DNA of 25,489 nucleotides from Desulfuromonas sp964536375 (GCA_964536375.1 CAZHXF010000039.1:1-25489); one strand, 5' to 3'. Shown: positions 14,395 through 23,342, numbered from the stretch's first letter. Notes: a model not told the origin generated them from the sequence alone. Translations and numbers: made by a program.

Positions 14395-16800
14395 TCAGTC
14401 GAAACGGAAAAAATCCCGCGCTTTGAGTTTGTTTTCGTCAATGGCGTAACTCGTCGGTGCGCTGCCGGGGATAAACATCTCAATAGATGCTGTTGTGCTA
14501 TCTTCCGGCTCAAGTAAACCGGTTTCTTCATCTATGGGATAAAATTCCATACTATCTGGTACCACAAAGCTTTGCGCCGGAATATGTTTTACCGTCTTTT
14601 TCATGAACTCTACCCATGCCGGGGCCGCTGCTTTGGAACCAGTTTCGTTCTTGCCTAGATAGCGTTCTTGATCATAACCAACCCAAGATACCGTTACCAG
14701 TTGGGGGATATAACCGACAAACCAGGCATCTTTGAGATTATTGGTGGTGCCGGTTTTTCCCGCGACTGGGCGGTTGAGCGCCTTTGCTCGCCAGCCAGTA
14801 CCATTACGCACCACACTCTCCAGCATATTGGTGATCATGCAGGCAGTTTCCTTGGAGATAACCCGCTGGCGCTGCAGGCGAATCAATTTCTGATCTGCCT
14901 GCAAACCGTAGGGGAAATCGGCAGGATCAACCGATTGCAACACCCGTCCTCGGCGATCGCTGATACGGGTAATGTAGTTGGCGGCAGTTTTGACACCACC
15001 ACTGGCAAAAACCGAATATGCCGTAGCCAGTTCAATCGGTGTTAGCGCGCCGGAACCCAGAGCTAAGGTCAGATCATGATTCAGGGGTGCAGTTATCCCC
15101 AGCTTCTTCATGTAGCGCACGGTATAGCCAATGCCAATTTGATTGAGTAACTTGACGGTAATAACATTATAGGAGTGGGTCAAAGCGGTGCGCAATGAAG
15201 TGGGACCAGAAAACTTGTTGCCATAATTTTTTGGTTTCCACTCGCGCTTTTCCCCATCGCTGGTTGTCTCTTTAAAAATCAATGGACTATCCAGCATAAC
15301 CGTAGCCGCGGTATAGCCTTTATCCAGAGCGGCAGCATATATCAACGGCTTAATAGCTGAACCCGGCAGGCGAACGGCTTGCAGTACGCGATTAAACTGG
15401 CTGGTGGCGAAGTCGTAGCCACCGACCATGGCCTTGACAAAGCCGGTTTGCGGATCCATAGCCAGTAAAGCTCCCTGAGCGAGGGGCTGCTGAAATAACT
15501 CTACCAGCGGTTGCAGACTGTCCGCCCTCTCAGAGCCATCCCACTCAACCACCTTAACTCGCAGTACGGAACCTACCGGCAACAATTTTTCCCCAGATAC
15601 TTCTTGCCTTAGGCTGGGATCAAATCTGGTCGCAACTACAGTCAAATTGCCAGCCCAAGCGGTACTTTTTTTAGACAGCATGGCGCTATATGCACCGATT
15701 TGCACCTTTATGCCCATATCTGTGGCACCGGTGACCACGGCTTCGACTACTTGCCCAGTTTTCAGCTCCTTCTTAAGAAATCGCTGTTCCTGAGTCTGGA
15801 TGAGCGCAATGGCTTCTGATTCAGATAACTGCCGCAGCGCACCGCGAAAACCCTGGCGTTTATCGTGATTATGCAGATTGTTCCGCACCGCTTGCTGTGC
15901 CGCCTGCTGCATGGCTAGATTCATGGTGGTATAAACTTGCAAGCCGCCGGTATTCAGGATTTCACTACCATACTCCTGTTCCAGATAACGGCGGACCTGT
16001 TCACAAAAATATCCTGTTCCCGCCGCTGAGTTGTCGCCGCGTGGATGAATGGTCAACGCTGTGGCATAGGCCTGAGCAGCTTCTGCGCTGGTAATATAGC
16101 CATTGGCCACCATCCGGTTGAGGACATAGCGTTGGCGATCCTTGGCGCGCTGATAGTGAAGATAGGGTGAATAGCGACTGGGGGCCTGAGGCATGCCCGC
16201 AAGGATGCTGCACTCAGCTAAATTGAGATCTTCGACATTTTTATCAAAGTAGTTTTCCGACGCTGCCTGCACACCATAGGCGCCATGACCTAAATAAATT
16301 TGATTGAGATACAGATGGAGAATATCCCGTTTGCTGAAGCGCTGTTCCATGCGCCACGCTAAAATAGCTTCTTTGAATTTACGCGAGAATTTGCGCTCCG
16401 GTGTCAGCAGTAAACTCTTCGCTACCTGCTGGGTAATGGTACTGCCCCCCTGAACAATGCCGCCAGCCCGGATGTTCTTAAGCGCTGCACGAAAAATGGA
16501 GAGTAGATCTATTCCTTGATGCTGAAAATAATTAGCATCTTCCGCTGCCACAAAAGCCTCAATGAGTTTTTGCGGCATGCGGTTTACCGGCACTACAATG
16601 CGCCGTTCCTCATAAAATTCGGCAATAATTTGGCCGTCCTCGCTGTAAACACGCGTAATGGCAGGGGGCTGATAATCTTCCAGCGAGTCGAACTTGGGCA
16701 GAGAACTGGAGACGTACAAATAGGCTCCGGTAACAGCAGAAAAACCTGCTACCATACCAACTAAAATTAGTACCAACAACCAGCGTAAAACTTTAATCAT
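14395..16800 (-). CDS. mrcA: Penicillin-binding protein 1A, bifunctional murein synthase
   Basis: 801 residues. An N-terminal membrane anchor (about 5-30) precedes the GT51 domain with E87-D-ANYFQHQG, GGSTITQQ, the RKFKEAILAWRMEQ block and LYLNQIYLGHGAYGV. A middle OB-type insertion (about 310-430) is typical of class A PBP1A. The transpeptidase has SxxK at S481 (PGSAIKP), SYN (THSYNVITV) and KTG (VAGKTGTTNNLKDAWFVGY). It polymerises and crosslinks peptidoglycan on the periplasmic face. Two in-frame ATGs at 16803 and 16800 follow AAGG; 16800 has the better 5-nt spacing. The 22 residues before them are not counted. All catalytic motifs are intact. Confidence 0.94.
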   Translation of the reverse strand: MIKVLRWLLVLILVGMVAGFSAVTGAYLYVSSSLPKFDSLEDYQPPAITRVYSEDGQIIAEFYEERRIVVPVNRMPQKLIEAFVAAEDANYFQHQGIDLLSIFRAALKNIRAGGIVQGGSTITQQVAKSLLLTPERKFSRKFKEAILAWRMEQRFSKRDILHLYLNQIYLGHGAYGVQAASENYFDKNVEDLNLAECSILAGMPQAPSRYSPYLHYQRAKDRQRYVLNRMVANGYITSAEAAQAYATALTIHPRGDNSAAGTGYFCEQVRRYLEQEYGSEILNTGGLQVYTTMNLAMQQAAQQAVRNNLHNHDKRQGFRGALRQLSESEAIALIQTQEQRFLKKELKTGQVVEAVVTGATDMGIKVQIGAYSAMLSKKSTAWAGNLTVVATRFDPSLRQEVSGEKLLPVGSVLRVKVVEWDGSERADSLQPLVELFQQPLAQGALLAMDPQTGFVKAMVGGYDFATSQFNRVLQAVRLPGSAIKPLIYAAALDKGYTAATVMLDSPLIFKETTSDGEKREWKPKNYGNKFSGPTSLRTALTHSYNVITVKLLNQIGIGYTVRYMKKLGITAPLNHDLTLALGSGALTPIELATAYSVFASGGVKTAANYITRISDRRGRVLQSVDPADFPYGLQADQKLIRLQRQRVISKETACMITNMLESVVRNGTGWRAKALNRPVAGKTGTTNNLKDAWFVGYIPQLVTVSWVGYDQERYLGKNETGSKAAAPAWVEFMKKTVKHIPAQSFVVPDSMEFYPIDEETGLLEPEDSTTASIEMFIPGSAPTSYAIDENKLKARDFFRFD

Positions 16801-16916
16801 CATAACCTTGAAAATCTTGAGGAACGACCGCAGTAAATTAAGCTCAGTAACACAGATAAAGCATCGCATTATAGGTGAATTACTGTAAATTGACAGGAAA
16901 TAACAAGTAGTAGATC

Positions 16917-16970
16917 GGGCGCGATGAATCGCGCCCCTACGATTGAATTAATTTGTCATGCATTTCGCAT
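16917..16970 (+). repeat. REP copy 1
   Basis: A perfect palindrome GGGCGCGAT-GA-ATCGCGCCC (16917-16936) is followed by CTACGATTGAATTAATTT. The first 38 nt are identical to copy 2 at 17071, and the similarity continues for another 16 nt after a 4-nt gap. The 16870-17127 gap between the PBP1A and transposase genes consists mostly of this and related repeats. Confidence 0.9.
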
Positions 16971-17040
16971 CGCGCTTTGTTTCGTTATACCCTGTCCCCT
17001 AACAATATATTTCCCCACCGGTTTCTTGCTGGTCGGGTGT

Positions 17041-17076
17041 GATCTGTTTGGTGGGCGCGATCTGTTTGGTGGGCGC
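17041..17076 (+). repeat. 18-bp tandem duplication
   Basis: GATCTGTTTGGTGGGCGC occurs twice in a row, exactly (17041-17058 and 17059-17076). The second unit ends inside the palindrome of REP copy 2, which suggests local slippage or a REP insertion joint. Confidence 0.9.
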
Positions 17077-17128
17077 GATGAATCGCGCCCCTACGATTGA
17101 ATTAATTTATTTGTCATACGTTTCGCAT
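17071..17128 (+). repeat. REP copy 2, adjoining the transposase stop
   Basis: Same palindrome and tail as copy 1, with an extra ATTT before GTCAT. It runs up to the last base of the transposase stop codon on the opposite strand, so the gene's 3' end abuts a REP element directly, as expected of a RAYT unit. Confidence 0.9.
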
Positions 17129-17634
17129 TACGTTGACGGATTGTTTTTGTCTGTATCCCATTGCGCCGGATTGTTGAAAATGTATTCGCGGGCGCTGGAT
17201 AATTCACGATCATAACGCAAAATACGTTCATAATAATTGCGTTGCCAAACCGGTGTACCGACTGTCTTGCGCATGGCATTGATCGCATGGGTACACCGCG
17301 CCTTGTATCCCCGTACAACCATCCCCAATGTAGGGGCGCAATTCATTGCGCCCTGTTTTTCAGGTTCGCGGATAACAATAATTCCATGTATGTGGTTCGG
17401 CATAATGACGAATAGATCGGTCTCAATGCCGGGATAATTGACAGGTATCGCATCCCAAATTTTTTGCACCACTTTTCCCGCGTCGTTCAAAATCATACGT
17501 TCATCAGCAAACTCTGCGAATAAACATTCGCGGGCGTGGGTACAGATTGTCACAAAATACGCCCCGGACAGGGCATAATTATACCCTTTGAGACGAATAG
17601 AGCGCCGCTGGTGAATATCTGGATTATATCTCAT
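17128..17634 (-). CDS. REP-associated Y1 transposase (RAYT, IS200-like)
   Basis: 168 residues. The start RRSIRLKGYNYALSGAYFVTICTH is typical of the family. The metal-binding HxH (NHIHGIIVI) and the C-terminal catalytic Tyr region AREYIFNNPAQW are intact, so it looks functional. RAYTs are single-copy domesticated relatives of IS200/IS605 transposases that process and spread REP hairpins by single-strand cleavage. It is flanked at its 3' side by REP copies 1 and 2, and contains a related REP palindrome within its own coding region (residues near QGAMNCAPT). No terminal inverted repeats or target duplications of a classical IS were seen. Confidence 0.88.
   Translation of the reverse strand: MRYNPDIHQRRSIRLKGYNYALSGAYFVTICTHARECLFAEFADERMILNDAGKVVQKIWDAIPVNYPGIETDLFVIMPNHIHGIIVIREPEKQGAMNCAPTLGMVVRGYKARCTHAINAMRKTVGTPVWQRNYYERILRYDRELSSAREYIFNNPAQWDTDKNNPST
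17334..17353 (-). repeat. REP hairpin embedded in the transposase coding sequence
   Basis: On the minus strand GGGCGCAAT-GA-ATTGCGCCC, then CTACATTG. It matches the flanking REPs except for one base pair in the stem, G-C to A-T, changed on both sides. It encodes the peptide around GAMNCAPT. Confidence 0.88.
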
Positions 17635-17854
17635 CGTTCACACCTGTTCTTCCCTCAGCCCCGTGCCCGTATCCGCCACTAGGGCTAACAGCATCTTATA
17701 TTAGGTGAGCAACTCGTCGGCAGCGGTACACTCAAGCTAGAAGGCAAGGATACTTGAAAGCCTGTTAATTATACAAATAAGATTCTTTTGATAACCCTCC
17801 ATAAAACCGCGCAAACCAAACAAGCATGGTCTCATCATGGTAGATATGTTAGAA

Positions 17855-17871
17855 GTCAATGCAATATTGAC
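17855..17871. promoter_or_regulatory. Inverted repeat upstream of dbpA
   Basis: GTCAAT-gcaat-ATTGAC, 6-bp arms with a 5-bp spacer, 58 bp before the dbpA start. It could be an operator or part of a cold-responsive leader. The 294-bp gap between transposase and dbpA shows no other convincing feature. Confidence 0.3.
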
Positions 17872-17928
17872 GGTTAACCTTTTGTCCAGCCATCAGTCAC
17901 ACTATCTCCTCAAGACAGGATCCCCACC

Positions 17929-19320
17929 GTGAACCAAAGTGATTTTTCATCTCTGAAACTACATGCCGACCTGCTTAAAAATCTTATCTCCGTCGGCTAC
18001 GAAAAAATGACTCCGATCCAGGCCATGAGCCTGCCACATATTTTGGCGGGTAAAGATGTTATCGGCCAAAGCAAGACTGGTTCAGGTAAAACGGCTGCAT
18101 TCGGTCTGGGCCTGCTGGAAAAACTCAACGTAAAACGTTTTCGAGTGCAATCACTGGTGCTGTGCCCTACGCGAGAACTTGCCGATCAAGTGTCGAAAGA
18201 GATTCGCAAATTGGCGCGCACCATTCACAATATCAAGGTATTAACCCTGTGCGGTGGCATGCCGTTTGGCCCCCAACTAGGCTCGCTGGAGCACGGCGCG
18301 CACATTATTGTCGGCACACCGGGGCGGGTCGAGGAACATGTACGCAAAGGAGCGTTGATACTGGATAACCTGAACATGCTGGTGCTTGATGAAGCCGACC
18401 GCATGTTGGATATGGGTTTTCAAGAGGCAGTGGATGCGATAATCGAGCACATGCCGGATAAGCGCCAGACCTTGCTGTTTAGCGCCACTTTCCCGCCACA
18501 AATAAAGTCAATTGCGCAGCGGATCCTGAAAAATCCGGTGCTGGTTCAAGTGGAAGCAACTCACGACAGTACGGTGATTCAACAACACTTTTATGAGGTC
18601 GAAGAGGATATCGAACAGCGCCAGCTTGCCTTACGGCTGTTGCTGCACCACCATAACCCCGAATCGGCAGTGGTATTTTGTAACACCAAGCAGGATACCC
18701 AAGATGTGGCGGACTATCTCGAAGAGCACGGTTTCAGTGCCTTGGCGTTGCATGGTGATCTGGAACAGCGCGACCGCGATCAAGCGCTGGTACGTTTTGC
18801 CAATCGCAGTGAGTCGGTCCTAGTTGCCACCGATGTCGCTGCCCGCGGGTTGGATATCGAAGCACTAGACGTGGTGTTTAACTATCACATTGCCCGCGAA
18901 ACAGAGGTCCATGTGCACCGCATCGGTCGTACCGGGCGTGCCGGAAGCAAAGGGCTTGCCTGTTCATTGTACAGCGCAAAAGAACATTTCAAAGTGGATC
19001 GTTTGGCAAAGTACCTCGATCAAAGCCTTGCCGGTGAACCTTTACCGCCACTGAGCGTATTAGACAATCCCATCATGGAACCAGCCATGGCTACCTTGCA
19101 AATAGACAGCGGTAAACGGCAGAAAATTCGCCCCGGCGATATTCTCGGAGCTTTGACCGGAGCAGACGGCATTGCCGGAACTCAGGTTGGCAAGATCAAC
19201 GTTTTCGATAATTGGGCCTATGTTGCTGTTGCCCGCGCTGCGGCCACGTTGGCGCTGAAAAAGTTAGGCGAAGGTAAATTGAAGGGGCGCACCATCCGCG
19301 TGCGGCGTATTCGGGGGTAG
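17929..19320 (+). CDS. dbpA: ATP-dependent RNA helicase DbpA
   Basis: 463 residues, close to the usual 457. All DEAD-box motifs are intact: Q motif (GYEKMTPIQ), I (SKTGSGKT), Ia (PTRELADQ), Ib (TPGR), II (DEAD), III (SAT), V (ATDVAARGLD) and VI (HRIGRTGRAG). The C-terminal DbpA RNA-binding domain (about 390-463: GKRQKIRPGDILGAL, IAGTQVGKINVFDNWAYV, GRTIRVRRI) directs the enzyme to 23S rRNA helix 92 for late large-subunit assembly. GTG start at 17929 with AGGA 8-9 nt upstream. A 50-bp stretch near its motif VI region recurs as a relic at 22531-22580. Confidence 0.95.
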   Translation: MNQSDFSSLKLHADLLKNLISVGYEKMTPIQAMSLPHILAGKDVIGQSKTGSGKTAAFGLGLLEKLNVKRFRVQSLVLCPTRELADQVSKEIRKLARTIHNIKVLTLCGGMPFGPQLGSLEHGAHIIVGTPGRVEEHVRKGALILDNLNMLVLDEADRMLDMGFQEAVDAIIEHMPDKRQTLLFSATFPPQIKSIAQRILKNPVLVQVEATHDSTVIQQHFYEVEEDIEQRQLALRLLLHHHNPESAVVFCNTKQDTQDVADYLEEHGFSALALHGDLEQRDRDQALVRFANRSESVLVATDVAARGLDIEALDVVFNYHIARETEVHVHRIGRTGRAGSKGLACSLYSAKEHFKVDRLAKYLDQSLAGEPLPPLSVLDNPIMEPAMATLQIDSGKRQKIRPGDILGALTGADGIAGTQVGKINVFDNWAYVAVARAAATLALKKLGEGKLKGRTIRVRRIRG

Positions 19321-19434
19321 ATCGATTTTGAGGTGCTAGTTGCCATTGCCCGCCCTTGATCTTTGATTGTGAAAAATAAAAGTCACTCTATGAAAATTCG
19401 CCCGCAGGGCGTGGGTCGCTAATCAGGTTTTAAT

Positions 19435-19464
19435 TTGACTTTGTAGATTATCTGAGCATAGTTA
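19435..19464 (+). promoter_or_regulatory. Possible promoter of the second hybrid kinase
   Basis: TTGACT (19435-19440), an 18-bp spacer and TAGTTA (19459-19464), 40 bp before the GTG start. The -35 is good, the -10 weak. Confidence 0.35.
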
Positions 19465-19504
19465 TTATTTGCATACTTAGTGTGGCAAACAACAGGAGTG
19501 ATTA

Positions 19505-22342
19505 GTGGTTAAATTACAGTATAAAATTGCCTTACTGCAGTTTCTTGTTGGTTGTGCCATTGTTGTGTTGGGTCTGATAGCTTACCATCAATACGTCACC
19601 AAGCCCGCTCATCAGAAAGCTGAACAGTCTCTGCAACATTTTTCCAATAACGTTGCACTCCAAGTTGATTTAGTTTTCCAGGAAAAGGCCGATAAAATTA
19701 AAGCCCTGACCGGAGCGATTGTCATTGAAACCCTGTTAATGCAAAGTAATGCTGAATACTCCTCTCTTTCGACCCAGCAAAGAAATAAACAGATCGCCAA
19801 TTTAAATCAGCAGTGGATGGGGGCTGAAGATAAAAACTCTCCGTTTATTCAAGGAGTTTTGACCAATTCTGTTGCCAAATATTTGCTTAACCAATTTGAT
19901 CTCAATCCGGGTGAATATGGAGAAATTTTTCTCACCAATCGCTATGGCGCTCTGGTTGCCGCAACGCAAAAGCTGACAACTTTCGCTCATGGACATAAAT
20001 ATTGGTGGACAGCAAGTTATAACGCTGGGAAAGGGAAAATATTTTTTGATGATCGCGGGTTTGATGCCAGCGTTAAAGGCTATGTCCTCGGTATTGTTGT
20101 CCCGGTAAAAAAAGATGGTCAGATTATCGGGATACTGAAAAGCAATATCCGCATTCAGAAAGTGCTGGAGAGAATTGTTCACTACTCTTCAACAGAATGT
20201 TGCCAAACGTTGATTGTTCGAGATAGGGGCGTTGTCGTTCTGCAGCTTGGACACGATGCCCTGTCCACAAAAGTAAATCCACAGATACAAACCAAACTTG
20301 ACGCACTTCAGTCGGGTTCATTGGCTTTTGATGATGGATCCGTTCCGTCTTTTGCCGGATTTTCCCCAGTTATGATAAGCAATGAGAGTGATCAATGCTC
20401 TTTTGGCGGCAATCCAAAATCGATTGATCAATGGAACGGTAATCAAGGTGAGGGTTGGAACGTTGTCTCCACCGATAGCAAAGCACATGCACTGCAATTA
20501 TTTCAACAATCCAGCCGCTATTTTTATATGGTGAATATTCTTATCGTCTTTGTGCTGGCATTTATTGCCCTGTATATTGGGCGGCGGATAACTACTCCAC
20601 TGAAAGCATTTTCTGCGGCAGCAAAATTAATTGGCGCGGGAGAATTTAATATCCAGCTGCCGGTTTCATCTCACGATGAGCTGGGTGAGTTTGCCAAAAC
20701 TTTTAACGCTATGTCAGAGAACCTGACAACGACGATGGCAACAAAAGAGCAATACTCACTAGAAATTGAGCAGCGCAAGCAAACAGAGCAAGCTCTGAAA
20801 GCCAGTAAGAAAAGGCTTAACGAGGCCCAAAGAATCTCGAAAATCGGCAGCTGGGAATTAGATATTTCCACAAACAATCTTGTTTGGTCGGACGAGGTTT
20901 ATCGGATTTTCGATCTTGAACTACAACAGTATCCTGCAACCTATGAAAGTTTTTTGAACAACATTCATCCTGAAGATCGAGATGACGTTGATCACGCCTA
21001 TTCCGAATCGGTTAAAAATAGGCACCCCTTCAATATCGTTCATCGTTTGCTCTTGGCAGATAGCACTGTGAAGTATGTCAATGAACGTTGTGAAACCTTT
21101 TATGATGAAAATAATAACCCCATTCGTTCTTTGGGAACAATTCAGGATGTAACAGAGACTATTCTGGCCGAACAGCAGCATAAAAAACTAGAAGAGCAAC
21201 TGCGCCAGAAACATAAAATGGAAGCCGTTGGCTACATGGCGGGAGGGATGGCGCATAACTTTAACAATAACCTGGGTATCATCCTCGGCAATGTCGAATT
21301 ATCGCAGCTCAAAGTTCAGGATCCCATGATTCAGGGACTACTGAAGAATGCTAAAATAGCTATCCTGCGCTCCCGAGATCTTGTCAACCAAATCTCTACC
21401 TACAGTCGCCATGGGGAACAAAATAAAACACCAATACAACTGTTTGCTGTTATCGATGAAACCATCACCTTACTAAGGTCCACCTTACCCACATCCATCA
21501 ATTTACAGCAGGTTATTAGCCCCAATTGTGATTCAGGTTCTATTAACGCCGATGCCTCACAAATACAGGAAGTTTTAGTTAATCTTTGCAATAACGCTGT
21601 CCAGGCGATGGATGAACAAGGTGATTTAACCCTCTCACTGGACCGGGTTGAACTCAGCCAGGGTGAGATCCCTGCCCAGTTTGATGGACAGCCCGGAAGA
21701 TATGCAAAATTAAGTGTCCAGGACAGCGGATGCGGTATGCCTGCTGAAATAGTGGATAAAATCTTTGATCCCTTCTTTACCACCAAAAAGATGTATGAGG
21801 GAACCGGCATGGGGCTTGCCACTGTTCAGGGGATTATTGCTCAGCATGGCGGCATCATCAAAGTTAACAGTATCCCTAATCAAGGAACCGTATTTAACAT
21901 CTACTTCCCCATTGTAGATGAAACAGTTTCACAGCCAATACCAATCAATGAAGATATGCCCCAAGGAACAGAAAAAATTCTTTTTGTTGACGATGATGAG
22001 ATGCTGGTTACGCTGGGAGAACTGTCCCTCTCTGAAATGGGGTATACTGTTACCGCCATGACTGAAAGTATCGAAGCCTTGAAACTCTTCACGGTCAACC
22101 CCGATCACTTTGACTTGGTCATTACCGACCAGACCATGCCTGACCTGTGCGGCAAAGATCTAATCCAAGAGCTTAAAAAGATCAGACCCTACCTGCGTAC
22201 TATCCTTTGTACTGGCTACAGCAGTAAGATTGATGAAGACCAAGCGCAACAACAAGGGATTGATGCCTTCTGTATGAAGCCGCTTGACTTGCCGGAATTA
22301 ATGCAAACGGTGAGGCGGGTGTTGGATGGTGAAAAGGAATAG
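19505..22342 (+). CDS. Membrane hybrid histidine kinase, dCache-HAMP-PAS-HisKA-HATPase-REC
   Basis: 945 residues. Membrane segment 1 at about 7-27, a periplasmic sensor of about 300 residues of dCache type (YGEIFLTNRYGALVAAT, WWTASYNAGKGKIFFDD), membrane segment 2 at about 340-360 and a HAMP domain. Then a coiled linker, a PAS domain (about 450-560, IGSWELDISTNNLVWSDEVYRIF) and the phosphoacceptor H584 in GGMAHNFNNNL, where the acidic residue after His is N585. ATPase boxes: NLCNNAVQAM, DSGCGM, FDPFFTTK, GTGMGLATVQG. The receiver has FVDDDE and VITDQTMPDLCG. GTG at 19505 follows AGGAG by 6 nt. The ligand is unknown. The last 380 residues are paralogous to the kinase at 9434-11485. Confidence 0.93.
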   Translation: MVKLQYKIALLQFLVGCAIVVLGLIAYHQYVTKPAHQKAEQSLQHFSNNVALQVDLVFQEKADKIKALTGAIVIETLLMQSNAEYSSLSTQQRNKQIANLNQQWMGAEDKNSPFIQGVLTNSVAKYLLNQFDLNPGEYGEIFLTNRYGALVAATQKLTTFAHGHKYWWTASYNAGKGKIFFDDRGFDASVKGYVLGIVVPVKKDGQIIGILKSNIRIQKVLERIVHYSSTECCQTLIVRDRGVVVLQLGHDALSTKVNPQIQTKLDALQSGSLAFDDGSVPSFAGFSPVMISNESDQCSFGGNPKSIDQWNGNQGEGWNVVSTDSKAHALQLFQQSSRYFYMVNILIVFVLAFIALYIGRRITTPLKAFSAAAKLIGAGEFNIQLPVSSHDELGEFAKTFNAMSENLTTTMATKEQYSLEIEQRKQTEQALKASKKRLNEAQRISKIGSWELDISTNNLVWSDEVYRIFDLELQQYPATYESFLNNIHPEDRDDVDHAYSESVKNRHPFNIVHRLLLADSTVKYVNERCETFYDENNNPIRSLGTIQDVTETILAEQQHKKLEEQLRQKHKMEAVGYMAGGMAHNFNNNLGIILGNVELSQLKVQDPMIQGLLKNAKIAILRSRDLVNQISTYSRHGEQNKTPIQLFAVIDETITLLRSTLPTSINLQQVISPNCDSGSINADASQIQEVLVNLCNNAVQAMDEQGDLTLSLDRVELSQGEIPAQFDGQPGRYAKLSVQDSGCGMPAEIVDKIFDPFFTTKKMYEGTGMGLATVQGIIAQHGGIIKVNSIPNQGTVFNIYFPIVDETVSQPIPINEDMPQGTEKILFVDDDEMLVTLGELSLSEMGYTVTAMTESIEALKLFTVNPDHFDLVITDQTMPDLCGKDLIQELKKIRPYLRTILCTGYSSKIDEDQAQQQGIDAFCMKPLDLPELMQTVRRVLDGEKE

Positions 22343-22682
22343 GTTTCGGCAATCACGCGGATTTGATATTTTATAAAGCGATTATTTACTTTTGAGAACG
22401 ATTCCAGCATAGCTGTGATCGTTTTTCATAAATAGTTACATTTGCAATATAGCCCTGAGTCGACATCACCCTAGCAGACTGTTGGGCTTGACGAACCGTG
22501 GCGAGAAACAAGGGATTTCCTAACTGGATAAAAGGTCTAGCCTGTTCGTTGTACAGCGCAAAAGAATATTGCAAAGTGGAGCCTAACAGATTGCTGCGCG
22601 CGGAAAATTTATTCGTGACACTCCTAAATTTCCAGTGAACAAAACGTTAGGTCGAAGAAACGAAAATAGAGGAAATACAAAC
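22343..22682. other. Intergenic region with gene relic, no intact gene
   Basis: 340 bp between the kinase stop and the DUF3124 start. No reading frame with recognisable similarity was found. It contains a 50-bp DEAD-box helicase relic (22531-22580, separate entry). A GCCTAAC at 22581 and GTTAGGT at 22646 form a spaced inverted repeat of doubtful meaning. Confidence 0.6.
22531..22580 (+). pseudogene. 50-bp relic of a second dbpA-like helicase gene
   Basis: Aligns without gaps to dbpA at 18949-18998 with five mismatches (90%). In the dbpA frame it reads KGLACSLYSAKEYCKV against KGLACSLYSAKEHFKV. Three of five differences are synonymous, so the copy diverged as a coding gene before it was lost. 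Sequence on both sides is unrelated to dbpA. Confidence 0.8.
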
Positions 22683-23156
22683 ATGAGAAAAATAACCATA
22701 CTTTTAATTTTCAGCCTACTATTTGCTTTTCCGGCTTTTTCAGCACAAGAAAAAATCGAGTTATCATCCGGACAAACTGTCTATGTGGCTATTTATTCGA
22801 ATGTTTTTATCGGGGCCAAAGAGCGCCCTTTCAATTTAGCGGCAATGCTAAGCATTAGGAATACGGATTTACACAATCAAATCACTATTCTCTCTGCTCA
22901 TTACTTCGACAATAACGGAAACTCCTTAAAAGAATATTTGCCAAAACCATTAAATCTGGCACCTCTCGCATCACATCACGTCTCAATAAAAGAAAGTGAT
23001 GAAGCAGGAGGCTTTGGAGCAAATTTCATCGTCAGGTGGAAAGCTACCAAAGAAATTAACACACCAGTTATCGAAAGTGTAATGATCGGAGAAAAATCAG
23101 GACAAGGTATTTCATTTGTGAGCCAGGGGAAGGTAATAGCTGAAAGCACAAAATAA
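22683..23156 (+). CDS. DUF3124-family secreted protein
   Basis: 157 residues. A Sec signal peptide (MRKITILLIFSLLFAFPAFSA, cleavage after about residue 20) precedes a beta-rich domain with the DUF3124 pattern: VYVAIYSNVF, ERPFNLAAMLSIRNTDLHNQITI, LAPLASHHVSIKESDEAGGFGANFIV, ESVMIGEKSGQGISFVSQG. Function is unknown; it probably acts in the periplasm. I start at the ATG at 22683 behind GAGGAAA; a longer reading from 22635 would place 16 charged residues before the signal peptide. Neighbours are relic and repeat DNA, so it stands alone as a transcription unit. Confidence 0.85.
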   Translation: MRKITILLIFSLLFAFPAFSAQEKIELSSGQTVYVAIYSNVFIGAKERPFNLAAMLSIRNTDLHNQITILSAHYFDNNGNSLKEYLPKPLNLAPLASHHVSIKESDEAGGFGANFIVRWKATKEINTPVIESVMIGEKSGQGISFVSQGKVIAESTK

Positions 23157-23342
23157 ACCTACCCAACAAACCAATGTCGATGCTGACGAAAAACAGGGGC
23201 AGCGGTCATTCTATTCAGATGATAATGTTGTTTTGTATATTGTGGAACGTGATCAACTGTAACTACCGAATAATAACCATCATTGGCTGAAGTAAACCGG
23301 GATACGCGCACTCGGAGGGTAGAACTTAAGGGTCGTTTTTTG

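Noticed and set aside
16917..17128. CRISPR array
   Set aside because: Only two long copies plus a contiguous tandem with no spacer regularity; the RAYT/REP reading fits better.
22581..22652. Integron attC-like site (GCCTAAC … GTTAGGT)
   Set aside because: The 7-mers fit the core consensus and an inner GGAAATTTA stem with a bulged A exists, but the unpaired spacers are too long, no second site bounds the DUF3124 gene, no integrase is seen, and such degenerate pairs are expected by chance in 25 kb.
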